In this document: in pieces, positions 42,111 to 55,248 of the stretch
Position numbering within the stretch: position 1 is the first letter of the stretch
Layout: every line of letters begins with the position of its first letter
NCBI RefSeq assembly: GCF_000801105.2
Contig: NC_079514.1
Span: 3,596,001 to 3,660,000 of the forward strand
DNA from: Raphanus sativus
Lineage: Eukaryota > Streptophyta > Magnoliopsida > Brassicales > Brassicaceae
DNA: 64,000 bases
Direction: 5' to 3'
Position numbers and translations under genes: made by a program
The notes under the pieces: model-generated
What the model was told of the DNA's origin: nothing
What the model saw: only the letters and a program-made list of their open reading frames with translations
The model's database searches: none

Positions 42111-45100
42111 TTACGTGCCTGATGAATTCCTTCTCCACCGGTTTATTCTGAAGTATTGGCTGACCGGCGTTTCTGGAACCGGTATGCATTTTCCGATCAC
42201 CGCCAATGGCCAACTGGTTAAATATAAAAACGCAAAACAGGAAGTATCTGGTGAGTTTATGAACATGAATAACACCTTAGACAAAGTTAACAAAACAAAC
42301 CTGATGGAACCTATCCCGATAGAGATGAGCCACATCTCCCAGTCAAGCTTCGTCGTTGAGGCAAATGTTCCAAGGAACTCCACGATGACTACCTATTAAA
42401 CAGTTACGTATGTCTCAGATGAATATATTGAATAAGTAAATGAATGAATTTACCCTGCAGGAACATGAGAGAGGGAGGATTAATACCTGGAGCACAATGG
42501 TGATACAGATGATGCCAACAAAGAGGTGATTACGAAGAACTCCTTGGAAAATGTTGAATTCATCTGGCTTTCGTGCGTTGAACTCGTTGAAGATCTAACC
42601 AAAAATTAATTATAATTAAGTTTGTTTTCTGATGTGTCCAAGCTTTTTTCTTAATACAGAGGAGGAGTCAGTGTCTATCTTTTTACCTGGCAGATCACAA
42701 ATGCATTGAAGATGACTGTATTCTTCACTCTCTCGGCGTTGGGCTTATGATCCAGTTGAAGGATACTTATTCCACGGAAATTGAGGACTAACAAGACTGT
42801 CACTTGGTACATCGCCTAATCATATGCAAAAAAACAATTTGAGCAGCAGATAAGGTTATAGATAATGTGATCTTTAAACAAGTGAAGGAAAGAAGAAGAA
42901 GATAACTTACTTGTACAAACAAGTTCCTCCACATGATATTTGTGATGAGAGGTTCTCTGTAAACAAGAGATAGATACGTAAATGGTAAGAGGAATTGAGA
43001 TTACTCGGACTTCATACATGCTCAAACTCAAGTCGTACCTTCTGCCAACAGGATCTCGATCCATCAAGTGATCGGTTGGTGGTTCGGTGGCTAAAGCAAG
43101 AGCCCCAAGAGTATCCATTATAAGATTGACCCAGAGGAGCTACAAAGATAGGGGAGACCAGTCTTTACTAACAGTGAATGCTTTTGTGCAGATGAGACCG
43201 AATAAATTTAATATATCGAACCTGTACTGCAGTTAGAGGAACATCACCCGAGGATATGGCAGCCACGACATTAATGACAAGAGCTGCGACATTAACGGTA
43301 AGCTGAAACTGAATGAACTTTTGGATATTGGCATAGACAGACCGACCCCAACGGACAACCTAGAGGAATCACACCATTACCAAAATGAATATCCAACTCA
43401 CGATAACTATAAAGATCATAAAACCCCCAAAGGATACCAACCTTCACAACGGATTCGAAGTTGTCATCCAAGATAATGATGTCTGACTTTTCCTTTGCAA
43501 CTTCAGTGCCTTGGATACCCATAGAGAGACCTATATCTGCCTGAAATTCAGGGGACGAGAGAATGTTTGATCCTCAATATTAATAGTGTTCTTTCAAGGT
43601 TACACATACGAGGTCTGTTTAAATATATTGATTGAACCTCGTGCAGTGCAGGAGCATCATTGGTTCCATCACCAGTCACAGCCACGACATGTCCCTTTCT
43701 CTTCAGCGATTGCACAAGAAGAAGTTTGTCATTGGGTGATGATCTACCCATTACCTTCAAGTTTAGAAACAATGTCATCAGGTACCGTTAATAACTAACT
43801 GCCTTCGATCACAACCTAAATCGTAAGGCTCTTACAGATATCTCTTCACAAATCCTATCTCTTTCATCTTCTGAATACGATCGGAATACTTTTCCTTCAA
43901 TCAGATTAGGCTCACTAGCATCTGAGTCTGAAGCTAATATACCGCACTCCAGTGCAATGGCTTTGGCAGTTTGAATGTTATCACCAGTCACCATTCGAAC
44001 CTGAGGCCAATAGTGGAAATTAGAATACACGCTTATGAAAAACAGAGCAGTCTAGAAAATAAACAAAATATAAATGGAAACTCTCAGGGAAAGAAGCATA
44101 TTGGATATCAACGGACCTTGACTCCAGCTTGTTGACATAGTAGAACTGAATTTTTGACACCTGGGCGACATGGATCCTACAATGTACGAAAAGTTGCAAT
44201 AAGTAATGCTTCTTAGTATTAACCAACCAACATGGTCTACAGAATCACACGAGAGAGTATCACAAGAATTTTCTAAGTACTGCTTACCTTAATACCAACA
44301 ATAGCCAACAGTACAAGATCATCCTCAGGTAATACCCATCTAGAAAGTTGATCTTCATCAGTTGGAATCTTGTCCGCTTCAAAATTTCTGAAGGCAATTG
44401 CAACACAACGGAGACTCCTTGCAGCCATATCATTGATAGCATCTTTTAACTCGGCCATCTGAAACAACAAGAATTGATTCAGAGGAAAAAACAAGTATTA
44501 TATCAAAACTCTCGTTACCAAATTTGGCACTGATTTTGGATACAAAGGTTTCATAGCATACAAAGAAAAAACAAATAGAAAATAGTTTTGACTCGGACTT
44601 GCAGTAAGCAAACGGTTTTAAATCAAGACAGTTTTACGACAAATTATGATGAAGAGACTCAGTAATCAACCTTATCGCTACTCATATCTACAAGACTCTC
44701 ATTCTCATCCATATAGTGTGTGCAGGAACCCAAAACAATTTCAGCAGCGCCTTTCCAGTGAACATGGACACTCGAATCTGGCTGAAACTGAATTTAAAAG
44801 TTCATTAGGATGCTGATTAACAAGGGGAAAACATCCACAAACGAGAAATCTTTTTTAAAAATAGCAAAGGATGTTGAGAATATAGAAACACAGTACTGAT
44901 TTCACTGCTACGCCTCCACGTTTCTGCTCTGAGTTGAATGGGAAAAACTGTACAGCAGAAGATTCAGACCTAACGGCATCGAAATTCATGCCTAACTGCA
45001 GAGCTCAAAAAAAAATATCGAAGGATTAGTTCTCCGCACATTAATATAAACTAGAACCAGGGAGATCTAGCGGGAAAGTAAACCTTTATCGCCCAATTGA

Positions 45101-48100
45101 GAATTGCTCTTTCTGTTGGCGATCCAGAAACCTGAATCTCACCACTCTGTTTTCACCAAGCACATATACACAATTAAATTAAATCAACTAAGGTAGTACC
45201 AAATGGAAAATCAGTTAAATTCCCAAAGAATTTATCCTACTTCAGAACGAAACACACTGCCAGTTGTATTATGAGCAACTCCCTCAACAAGTATAGATGT
45301 AAAAGTAGGTGGCAGTTTGGAACTACTGTCCGGAGAATCCATCTTTTGAAGCCCAGTATAACACTCAACAACAGTCATCTGCGAAAATAGAAAGTATTTT
45401 GTTAGGCACACGATTCAAGTAGCAGAAGCTTAGCAAAGAAAGTGCGTACCAAAACTGTAACTTGAAAGACTTTATATTTGCTTATTGTTAGTGTGTTAGC
45501 AAATAAAAAAGAAGGAAGAGCACTAAGATTCACCTCATTTAAGGTCAAAGTTCCCGTCTTATCGCTGCAAATTGTTGTTGCAGAGCCCATGGTCTCACAG
45601 GCGGAAAGCCTGCGCACCTGAAATTAAACTTCGTATAAGCTGCCAATATCATTCCCTATATGGATTTGTAATCGAGTCCCAAAATAACAAGATACATACC
45701 AAAGCTTTATCTGCCATCATCTTTCTCATGGAATAGGCAAGACTGCCAGTAAGAAGTAGAAAAGATCAGTCGCGAAAGACAAACTCGTTATAGTGAATTT
45801 TACAGCATAACCATCAATTTCTATTAATTTGAGTGACCATGTAATTAAGAGGCCAAAGCATATATAGAAGATTAGACTTACGTCAAGGTAACAGCCAAAG
45901 GTAGCCCTTCAGGTACTGCCACTACAACGATTGTAACCTACAATATTCAACAGGTTGAGCTGAATGAACAAGAAGCTGAAAATGTATTAGACATGCTGAT
46001 TTCTTCTAAGAAACACTTACTGCAACAGTGATGATTTCAACAAGATCATCTAGCACGTGATCAAATTTTGTTTGTCCTCCAACAAACTGTGGGGCTCCAT
46101 ATGCATCCTCCGTGTGACCAGTAAAGTAGCTGCAGAGAACAAAGATTTTCGTTCAATGACCAGTGACATTTACTCCACGTGGTTCTTAGTTGTCAGAAAT
46201 AAATTTTTAACGCACCGAACGACAAGGACAAATAATACAACGCCAGCAACTGTAAGCCCCACAATTCCGATAAATGTTGCAACACCATTCAAGCGTACCT
46301 GAAGGAAGCAAAGTATGTATGAATATTGAGCAACAAAAACCAGAAAAATATGAACAGATAAAAGGTTGTTACTCACCTGCAATGGTGTTTCTCCACCATT
46401 GTCTTCTGAGACGCTAGCCATTAGTAAACCCCATTCAGTGTTGACCCCTACCCCAGTAACCTGAGTTTTGAAGATAAATTTTAGAAAATTCAGAAAAACT
46501 AGTCTTATCAGAAGTTTTGAAACCTCCGAGTCGAGTTTTCTCATTAAAAACATGTTTTGCTGCAGAGAATATCCAACTAAAGAAACAGTTAAAAATCTCT
46601 CCAATTTTTCTTTAGAAAGACAACAGTTGCTCTGTCACAGAAAGTAAAAGTTAGTGTTCGTGAAGTCTTACCAACATTGTGCCATGGCCATCTGCAACTT
46701 TACAACCAGACATTAGAAATGGATTCTTAGTAGAGTTTTTCTGAACCTGCGAGAAACAGATTGCTCAGATACATGAAATGCAAAGATGGCATCGTTGCAA
46801 AATGCATAGGCAGAGCGTAAATCATACAATTTTGCTTTCCCCCGTCATGCTGGACTCATCAACCGCAAGAGAATGGCCAGCAACTAAAACTCCATCAGCA
46901 GGTACCTAAGGAAATTATTTTCAAATTTTATCTATACTGAAATTCGAAATAGAGCTACTGCATTGATAAATTCGTGCAACTTGCCTGATCACCAATATTG
47001 AGAGGTATGATATCGCCTACCACAATGTCATAAATTGAAATCTCAACTCTTCTCCCACCGCGGGTAACCTAAGCATGTGCACGATGTACTTCCAAAAATT
47101 AAACCAGCAAAAATGATATCATCCATTAGGTTCATGATCATCCAAGCTCTCACCTCTAGACGTATATTCCTTTTCTCCTCATTTAAGTTCTGAAATTGTA
47201 GAGATTGGCGATAATCACTGGTAGCTGCCAAGGGAAAATGTATAGAAATTAGTATAATACATGCAGAAATCACATATATGAGTGAAATCGGGTTCAGTAA
47301 GAATATCAATACCTGTCACCACAATGACAAGAAGAACGGCAAAAGCAATGCTGATGCCATCGTACCATCCCTTTTCGATACCCTAAGAAGGCAGCAAAAG
47401 AGATACCGAAAGCTCAGGAAAAATTAAGAAAACTATAAAACTTTGGATAATGGAGATAAAACAACTTTCTACCCTCGTAGAGCAAAGGATGAGTACAAAA
47501 TAGTCAATAGCTTCAGTGTATGTAAGACAGAAAAAATTGTTTTATATTCCTGGAAAGTCTTGTTTTCTAATAATTCGTCAACTATTATAAAACTGTCACT
47601 TAGAAAAGGACCAAATTTTTCAAGGCATGCGCTGAGAATATATAATGTACCAGTTCCTAAACTGAATACCTCGGTCTTTATTCCCAATCCCAAAGAAGCA
47701 GCTGCTGCCACAATCAGTATGATCAAAGTAAGATCTTGAGAAGCTTCCCATACAAACCTCTGTTACACATGAGTAAACAAAAAAAAAAGAATTAGAGACT
47801 AATTAACTGGAATAGCCCCACAGCTTGAAGCGGAAAAATCTCAGCCTATTGGAAGCTCCTAAAAAGGCAAATATTTAAAGTATTAATACCCAGAAACTCC
47901 TCCCTTTCTTCTGGGGGTATGTGTTTGATCCAAAAGCAGATTTCCTTTTCGATATGTCATCATCATCCCCATGTATACCTTTCTCCAAGTTAGTTTTCAA
48001 CAGGCCAGATAAACCTTTGACCTAATGAAATAAAACAGAGAATAAACATACATGAATAAGTTTTATGGCTGGGAAATAAGTGCCGCTTAATAAATCAGCT

Positions 48101-48825
48101 AAAGCAAAGACAAACCCCTCCAAGTTCTTGTAGAGCTCCTATATTTTGATCTCTTGATATCGATACAATTTGCTCCTGTCCAATACCAAAATCACCACCG
48201 ACAGGAGAGGGAGGCGAACTTGTAATTCCTAAAAAAGAAATAAACATCAGCCAACTACACACTACAAAAGGTATAAAATGGTAATCACTAAATCCCTATG
48301 AACAAATACATGCTTCACATAATGAAACTGAAAGAAAATTACCATTCACGCGGCTAGCAGCTGCTTTAAAAAGGTGTGCAGCCTAAAGGAAGCAAACATC
48401 ATTTGATTAGAAACCGCCAAAGAGTTTACTTACATACAAGTAAAAATTAACTAGCAAAAAGCTTATGTATATATACTCTAATAGCTTGGGCATGCGCTCT
48501 CATCTTCCTCAGCATCCGTTTCTTATCTTCTTCCCTTTTCAAATCCAGAGTATAACGAAACCGACGAGACGCATTAAGAACAAGCGCCGCTTGCTACAAC
48601 ACACCCCAAATAATGTTAGGATTACAAAAACAAATGCATCCTAACAGAATCAAAAACAAATGCTACTCTCACCCTCCAACGGCGCAGACGCTCAACGGGA
48701 GCATTCTTAGTACTGGTAATGTCGAAGGGACTATCTTCTTCGTACTCAGTGAAGCTGCTAGTTCCAGCCTCCACGTCCTTGTCTTCCCCTCGCGGAGAGT
48801 TACTGAACTGTCCTTGTCCACTCAT
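42111..48825 (-). CDS. ACA10: Autoinhibited plasma-membrane Ca2+-ATPase (P2B type), ACA10-like
   Basis: Thirty-three coding exons on the minus strand, from ATG 48825 to stop 42111-42113, total 3222 nt for 1073 aa with every phase consistent. First exons are 48825-48673, 48593-48477, 48382-48343, 48228-48116, 48021-47890; the last are 42594-42487, 42392-42301, 42213-42111. The N-terminal calmodulin-binding and autoinhibitory segment is [24 protein letters not shown] of the actuator domain is at about 46855, the phosphorylated Asp in [10 protein letters not shown] at 45534-45563, and the hinge TGDGTNDAP near 43655-43680. The M4 motif is [10 protein letters not shown] (about 45900). It pumps Ca2+ out of the cytosol using ATP and is released from inhibition by calmodulin. 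The intron after exon 9 begins GC instead of GT (46984-46983). The protein ends [12 protein letters not shown]. Confidence 0.95.
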
Positions 48826-48853
48826 GGCTTTAACGTCGCAGGAGAGATAACAC

Positions 48854-49356
48854 CTGTTGATTATTAAACCAATTACGCTCTTCTTTTAAGCTAAGGGGGA
48901 AGAAGAAGAAGAAAAAAAAACGTAACTGACACAATTCAAAATTAGAAACAGTTCTTTCGCCTTGTGCGTTCTCTCGTCTTTAACAGTGAGATCTATAAAT
49001 CCAAAACCTCACTACCAAATGCGATTCGGAGATTTACAGATTTAACAAATCTCGTTTCTGAACAAACTCTTCGCAACTCGTTACTCACCAGCAGCACCGA
49101 TACACGAAAGGAAACGAAACTTCCGAAACGGAGGAACAATTCGAAAATCACAGGAACTAGGATTATTTTCCAGGAAATTCGAAATTCAAATCGAGGAGGA
49201 GAATCTGATTCAGTGAAACAAGGAACAGTCCAACAAACGTGCAGGATAACATCGTGAATCGCGCCAGGAGCGAATCGGAATAAACAAACACACACAAGGA
49301 AAGAGAAAAATCTAAGAAGAAAGAGTAAAATATAAGTTTTCTATGCAGCTTTTACC
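48854..49356 (-). other. Leader intron of ACA10
   Basis: A GT-AG pair on the minus strand (donor CCAG|GTAAAA at 49356, acceptor CAACAG at 48854) would remove 503 bp and join a CT/GA-rich leader (about 49357-49470) to the 28 bases before the ATG. First introns in leaders are common in plant ion-pump genes and often raise expression. Confidence 0.55.
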
Positions 49357-49499
49357 TGGATTTATCGGCGGAAGGGGGAGAAATGGAGAGGAGTTTCTCA
49401 GCAACTTCCCTTTTGTTCTTCTGATTCTCTGCTAAACTGATTTTTCCCGTCGCTTTTTCGAGAAGAGAAAAAAGAAAAAAAAAACGGAGGGAGAAACTT

Positions 49500-49988
49500 C
49501 CTGGAAGTAGCGTTGGACTGGTCAGTGGTCACTCGGGTCCTCGTGATACTATTTAATTTTTTTTTAAACAATAATAAAGTTATATTCCTTTATTTCCATT
49601 TATTAGGTAATTTATGGTGCCATGCTCTTCCTTTTCTACTCAAATTTAAAATGTAAAGAACAGTTTCGTTCACGACTAAAATCGGTTTAACTATATGTTT
49701 AGAATTTAGTTACCAGAAATGAGTATTAACATTATTATATAAACTAAAGTGAGCACTAGCAGGGCTGTTGAAATTTTCTTAGAAAGTACTATTGCTAAGC
49801 TAAGCTTAGCTACCGAATCGCATTAAGCACGCTGTTTCTGTATAGTTGATTACGTTTGAAAAGGCTTGTTGTATATTTGGTTTTGGATTGGTGTACTGCC
49901 TTTAACTAACAAAAGTTGTTCTACTATAGATAACAACTTTGTGAATATAAGAAAAGGCATGATAATAGCATTTTTCAGTGCCGGCTTA
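49500..49988. other. ACA10 upstream region
   Basis: AT-rich DNA, promoter side of ACA10. No gene seen. Confidence 0.4.
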
Positions 49989-50887
49989 GGTTTTGATTGG
50001 TTGAGCATTAGCATTAGCATTATATACCAGATTATCCAATCAACATTTGTTAGAAAAGCATCTAGAAAAACATTTACTAAATGCTAATGCTCTCAAAGTG
50101 CTCTTTAGCAAATGCTCTCATATGAAGCTTTTGGAAAAGCATTTACATTTACAATTTATAAATTTAAGAAATAAATATAATTAGTTCATTTATTTGATTT
50201 AGTAATATCATAAAATTACTTTTATATCTAGAAAATGAAACTTTGATTTATAAAATAAATTTACAATATAAATATTTTTTTTAAATAGTATTTCACATTT
50301 AAATGCAAAATATTATTTTTAAGAATAGATATTTTAAATGTAAATTTTATTTTTTAAAATAAAAATTTCAATATAAACATAATTTTTGAAATTAATAAAT
50401 AAAATAAATTAATTATATCTCTTTTATATATTAATATATAAAATAAAAAGATATATATAATGATAATTTATTTATTTTGTTTAATAATATTCAAATTATT
50501 TATATCCAAAAATAAGTTTATAATTTATTTATTTTATTTAATAATATTAAAAATTATTTTATATCCAAAAATAAATTTATATTTTTAAGAAAAAATATAT
50601 TTTTAAATAATGATATTTCACATTTAAATTTTAATTTAATTTATGTTATTAATTGAGATTCATTATTTTTAATAACAAATATATTATTAATATATATATT
50701 ATAATTTAATATATATAATTTTAAAATCAATATATTATATACTAAATTTTATTAAAAAAAATTGTATACTGCTACTGCTCTACCAATCATCTCATTAAAA
50801 ATTTTAATAAGAGCATACAGCTTCTGCAGCATACTGCTTCTACAGTATACTCCTACTGCTTCTTCATCAGCTGTACCAATCGAGACC
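49989..50887. mobile_element. Non-autonomous TIR element, about 0.9 kb
   Basis: Ends GGTTTTGATTGGT and ACCAATCGAGACC are reverse complements with two mismatches; TA flanks both sides. The interior is extremely AT-rich and non-coding, with a 56-60-bp tandem unit (TTTATTTATTTT.TTTAATAATATT) near 50463-50575. Superfamily uncertain: a TA duplication suggests mariner-like, the TIR could equally be a worn Harbinger type. Confidence 0.5.
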
Positions 50888-51665
50888 TAGGTGGAGCGAG
50901 AGTCGTCTAATTCCGTATCTCCCCGTTTTTAATAATTAAGAGTTCAAATTTATAAATAATATTATGCCAAACACTAATAATATTTAAAAATAACCTTATA
51001 AATTTATAAAAAGTTACTTATGATATTTAAAAAAAAATATTATTACAAACTGTAAATAAATTAAACTTAAGTTTTCATTTTTGTTTGTTTTGTTTTAAGA
51101 CTCATAAAATTTGTTAAACTTGTGGTGTGATTCGTTTAATATAAAGAAACCCTAAAAAAAAAAACCTAATATAAACTTCTGAAAATATACTCCCACTTGT
51201 GGAAATAATTTTCAGAAGTTAATAGAGATGGAATGCTTTTTAAAAATAAATATGGAATGTTGTGTGGAATAACCGCAACTACATAAGTTCTCACCATATG
51301 TTTTCTGAGTTCTTAAGCTCAAGTATGAGTTAGTATGCAGTTTCGTTTTCCATCTTCAGTGGGGAACATTTATCATATTATAAATTTTATATCTTTATTT
51401 TTTTGTCATGAATTTATTATTTAACTTTACTCATGGAGATAACTAAAAACTATACAGAGTTTACTTTTAGAAGAATCTAATATTTCCGATTTTCAGTGTA
51501 TAAATATTGTGTAAGGTGTGATCGACACCAAGTTCATATTTAGTATTTATACGAAACTGACAATATATAATATGGATTGGAATTGATGTTTAACTAAATT
51601 GTCAATAGAAATAAACAAAATGAATATTCAAGTTGAAAATACATTTGCGGAAAGCCATGAACAAG
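50888..51665. other. Intergenic, no gene seen
   Basis: AT-rich. A few direct words (ATGGAATG at about 51229 and 51251) but no structure I can name. Confidence 0.5.
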
Positions 51666-51668
51666 TTA

Positions 51669-53230
51669 GAGCACCTTTAACGCGGTCTCTACACCGCGTC
51701 TTTAGTGTATTTAGGTTTAAAAATAAATAAAAATTGTGTAAATACACTATATACGTCGCTTAATTAGGAGGCAGAAGAAACGGGTTCCAGCAACACGCGT
51801 CACACATTCACCCTTTCTTTCTCTCTCTCGACGGTCGATCTTCTCTCCTCTCTCGTGACTCCTCGAGGACACCAATCGATTTTCTCTGGTGATCTCTCCT
51901 CGACGGAATTTCTCGACAACGGAATCACCCGGCGTCTCTCTCGGTGGAATCGTCGTCTCTATCGGTCTCCTCGACGACTCTGCTTCTCTCTCAGTCTCCT
52001 CGTCTCTCTCGCTATCTCTCTGTCAAATCAAAAGGAAAGCTATGTATTTGTCCTTTTATGTTTGAATCCTTCTTTGTTATTTTGATTTGTTGTTGTGTTG
52101 CATGCGTGTCTTTGTGTTCGTTTATGTCTCTGTATTTGATTTTGTCTCTTGCGTTTCCTTTTCAAATGGACGGATCCAAAAGGCAGGAAGGTTGTTCAAA
52201 GAAGACGACGATTGCAATACAGGTTTGACATATATCTTGGTTCTGTTAGATTCTTTAAGGGTTTGGTCTGGAACGAATTGGAACACATGATGAATAGATA
52301 GAACTTGTTTGTGGTCTGGAACGAATTGACATATATCTCTCTGTTTGTTGAATTTGTCTGTTGATAAATGTTTCTTCTGTTGTGTGATGAATGCTTCTTA
52401 AAAGATCGATGAGTACTGATTATTTTTGATTTTGTCTCTTGATTTGTTTGTTGTGTTGAAAAATATTTGTTGTGTTTGTTAGGTCTGGTGATTAAAAGAT
52501 CGATCATTACTGATAACTGATGATTTTGTCTCTGTATTTTTTGGTTTTTTTGTCATCTGTAGATTATCAATATTAAACTAAAGATTCAGAAAATACAACA
52601 TTCTCCCAAGCCAATAAGAAGACGAGAAAGGGAGAAGGCTAGAGAGCTTAAGCCACTTGCAGAAACAGAGCAAATACAAACAACCATGTTCGTAAAGAAG
52701 GAACAAAAGTTACAACAACCGTGTAGAGGGAGAGGTTATCTCACTGTCGAAGATGTGCATAAGCCATTTCGGACTTCCAGTTGCCACATAAGATCGAGTT
52801 CTCAATTCTTTGGTCACACTTGTAGCAATGAGATCAGCCCCTCTATTGGTTGTTCTTTCTTCTTTTTGGAACCTCCACCAAATCAGGCCTTGTAGAGCTT
52901 CCAACAACTGTAGACCTTGAGGCTTGAAAGAAGGCCAGCGTCTCGGTGTAGTGATCACATCTATCACACAAGAGACATTCAATGTAAAGATAACTCTGTG
53001 CCTTCGGTGCTCACATCTGTATTTTTGGTTTAAATCTATGTTTAAAATGTTAATTGTTAATTTTAAGTTTAATAATTTTATTTTATTTTAAGAACTCCTA
53101 AATAGAAGACTCCCATTGGAGCACAAATATATTAGGGTCTTTAACTGCTGTCTCCTAATTCACTTTTTCCACAAAAAAGTATTAAAAAAAAATAAGAACT
53201 CCTAATTGGATCTTTGGGTTAATGGTGCTC
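51669..53230. mobile_element. Harbinger-like TIR element with captured sequence, about 1.56 kb
   Basis: Ends GAGCACCTTTAAC and, read in reverse, GAGCACCATTAAC; TTA flanks both sides (51666-51668, 53231-53233), the PIF/Harbinger pattern. The interior is unlike the AT-rich surroundings: a CTCTCTCGACGG-rich, leader-like part (about 51800-52030), intron-like DNA, and an RNase H scrap near 52700-52980. No transposase is present. Confidence 0.65.
52710..52982 (-). pseudogene. RNase H (RVT_3-type) C-terminal fragment
   Basis: Minus-strand frame with GLQLLEALQGLIWWRFQKEE, then NRGADLIATSVTKELRTRSY and VATGSPKWL. The order N..AD.IA.S followed by SYVA.G.P.WL is that of the end of plant LINE-type or stand-alone reverse-transcriptase-like RNase H domains. 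It is only the tail of a domain, held inside the TIR element, so it is a captured or eroded piece. Confidence 0.5.
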
Positions 53231-53233
53231 TTA

Positions 53234-55009
53234 AGACCGTCATTACCTCCTCGTGACGTACTAATGTTCTAAATTCTGCCTACATCATTGTGACTCACGA
53301 GATACATTTATTATATTAATGGAGACAGCATTATGCTATGGTTTGAGAACGAAATCACTTTTTAAAAAAGTTTACTGCCAATGGTTTGTTTTTTAAAGTA
53401 TTTGATTTCGAGTGGGAGAGATGTATTATCAATTTTTAAAAAGTTCAGTCAAAATTTTCACATTCGTAGTGTAAAATTTCATGTGGAGCAGCATTGAAAG
53501 ACATTAGTGTCCATGTGAGATTTCTATAAAATAATTATTCATTATACGATGATCATTACATCGTTCATATAGATCAATTGTTAATTATAGTTATAGATTC
53601 ACCTTCCTTCTTACATCAACTAGGAATGTTTAAAAAAAAACACTAGGAATGTTTATGATTTCTATGAGAGAACATATTCTTCGCAGAAATAAAATAGTGT
53701 TGAAACTTGGAAGGTCAAAAGAAATCTAATTACTAGTAAGATTAATAAAGATTAATAGGAAGGGAGGATGAGTCAAAGTCAGATTCCGTAGGCACCGTCG
53801 GGGCAATCAGACGCCATGCATGCTTGGGTGCGGCGAGGCCTTCGTTTTTCTCTTACAACTTTTTTTTTTAATATTTTACCTTTCGGCGAAATAAGATTAC
53901 GTTGATAAATGTCCTGAAATTCTCCTTTAGTAAAAACATAGATATGTATTAATCTGGACTTTAGAATATTGTAAATTTGTAATATAAATAATCAACGATC
54001 CTACAGAAAACGATAAACATGGAACTTACATTTAGTTATATAGAAAGTAAAAAAAAAAAGGTATAGTTAGCAGTATAGCAAGATATAATATTTTGGTAAG
54101 TTTTCAGATCTCATGTAATCGTAATTATTTGTATACAATTATCCAACGACATGATTTTTCTAATCTTGCATAAAAATCAGAAACATGAAACTAATTGATA
54201 ACAGATTTCCTATCATCGGAACCAGAAATGTGAAAATCAAGTTTTCGTGTGTACACAGTGTACACCATACTCCAAAGCAAATAGTAACAAATTATTCAAC
54301 CACCACGTACGGTGAACATATTCACCATCCATAGTCTTTATCAAGAATGACGTAGAAATTGACATATTTTTTTAAAAAAGTATGTACGTAAAAGAAAATG
54401 ATTAATGGATAAGTAACCTATTTTCGAAAAGGAGTTTTTATGAAAGGATTTCACTATAAGATAAATAATAATATGGATACCCAATAAGTTCGATAGAGAA
54501 TCACAAAAACTGAATATTGTGACACCGAGGCATTGAATGCATGCACGTAACGAACGTTGGACAACTCATCAGATCATAAGAATCCGTCGCTCCATGTTCA
54601 CTAAGAATTGATTTATATCGTAATAAGATCATATATGGATCTACAAAATACTTAGAAATTCGAATTCAATAATTTCTAGTATTTTCAAATTCAACCGATG
54701 TGTATATACGTAAATACAGTATAGAAATTTGTTTTAGTGATAGTTAATTAACTACTCACTAATTTCAGTCAAACTCAAAACATAATAAAACTTCTGGAAA
54801 ACCTAACATACATTGTTAGGGCAGGTGACCCAGTAGACTTACATATTCGAGTTATTTTGCTCCGGTATAATTTAAATTATAGTATTTTATTGGCTTCTTA
54901 CATTTTATAAGTATTCGAGATTCTCGGTTATGTTTTGATTACCTTCTAAAATGGTGTTATATGGTCGAAACATTATTTTATTAAATTATAAAAGAGAGGA
55001 AACTAGCTA
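53234..55009. other. Gene-free stretch
   Basis: AT-rich intergenic DNA. I find no coding region, RNA gene or complete transposon. Confidence 0.5.
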
Positions 55010-55248
55010 CTCCCTCCGTTTCAGTTTATTTGTCGTTCTAGATTTCGGCATACAGATTAATAAAACATTTAAATTTATATATTTACTAGATGAAAACATC
55101 ACTACTAATACACCTAACTAGATTTCAACCAATAGAAAAATAGATTAGATTAGAAAGTCAATAAATTTTACATTGAAATTATAAAAAAACACTTATTTTG
55201 AAACAAAAATTTTGCTCCAAAACAACATCTAATTCGAAACGGAGGGAG
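55010..55248. mobile_element. Stowaway MITE, 239 bp
   Basis: CTCCCTCCGTTTC at the left, GAAACGGAGGGAG at the right, a perfect 13-bp TIR flanked by TA on both sides. Same family type as the worn copy at 12743-12958. Confidence 0.85.
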
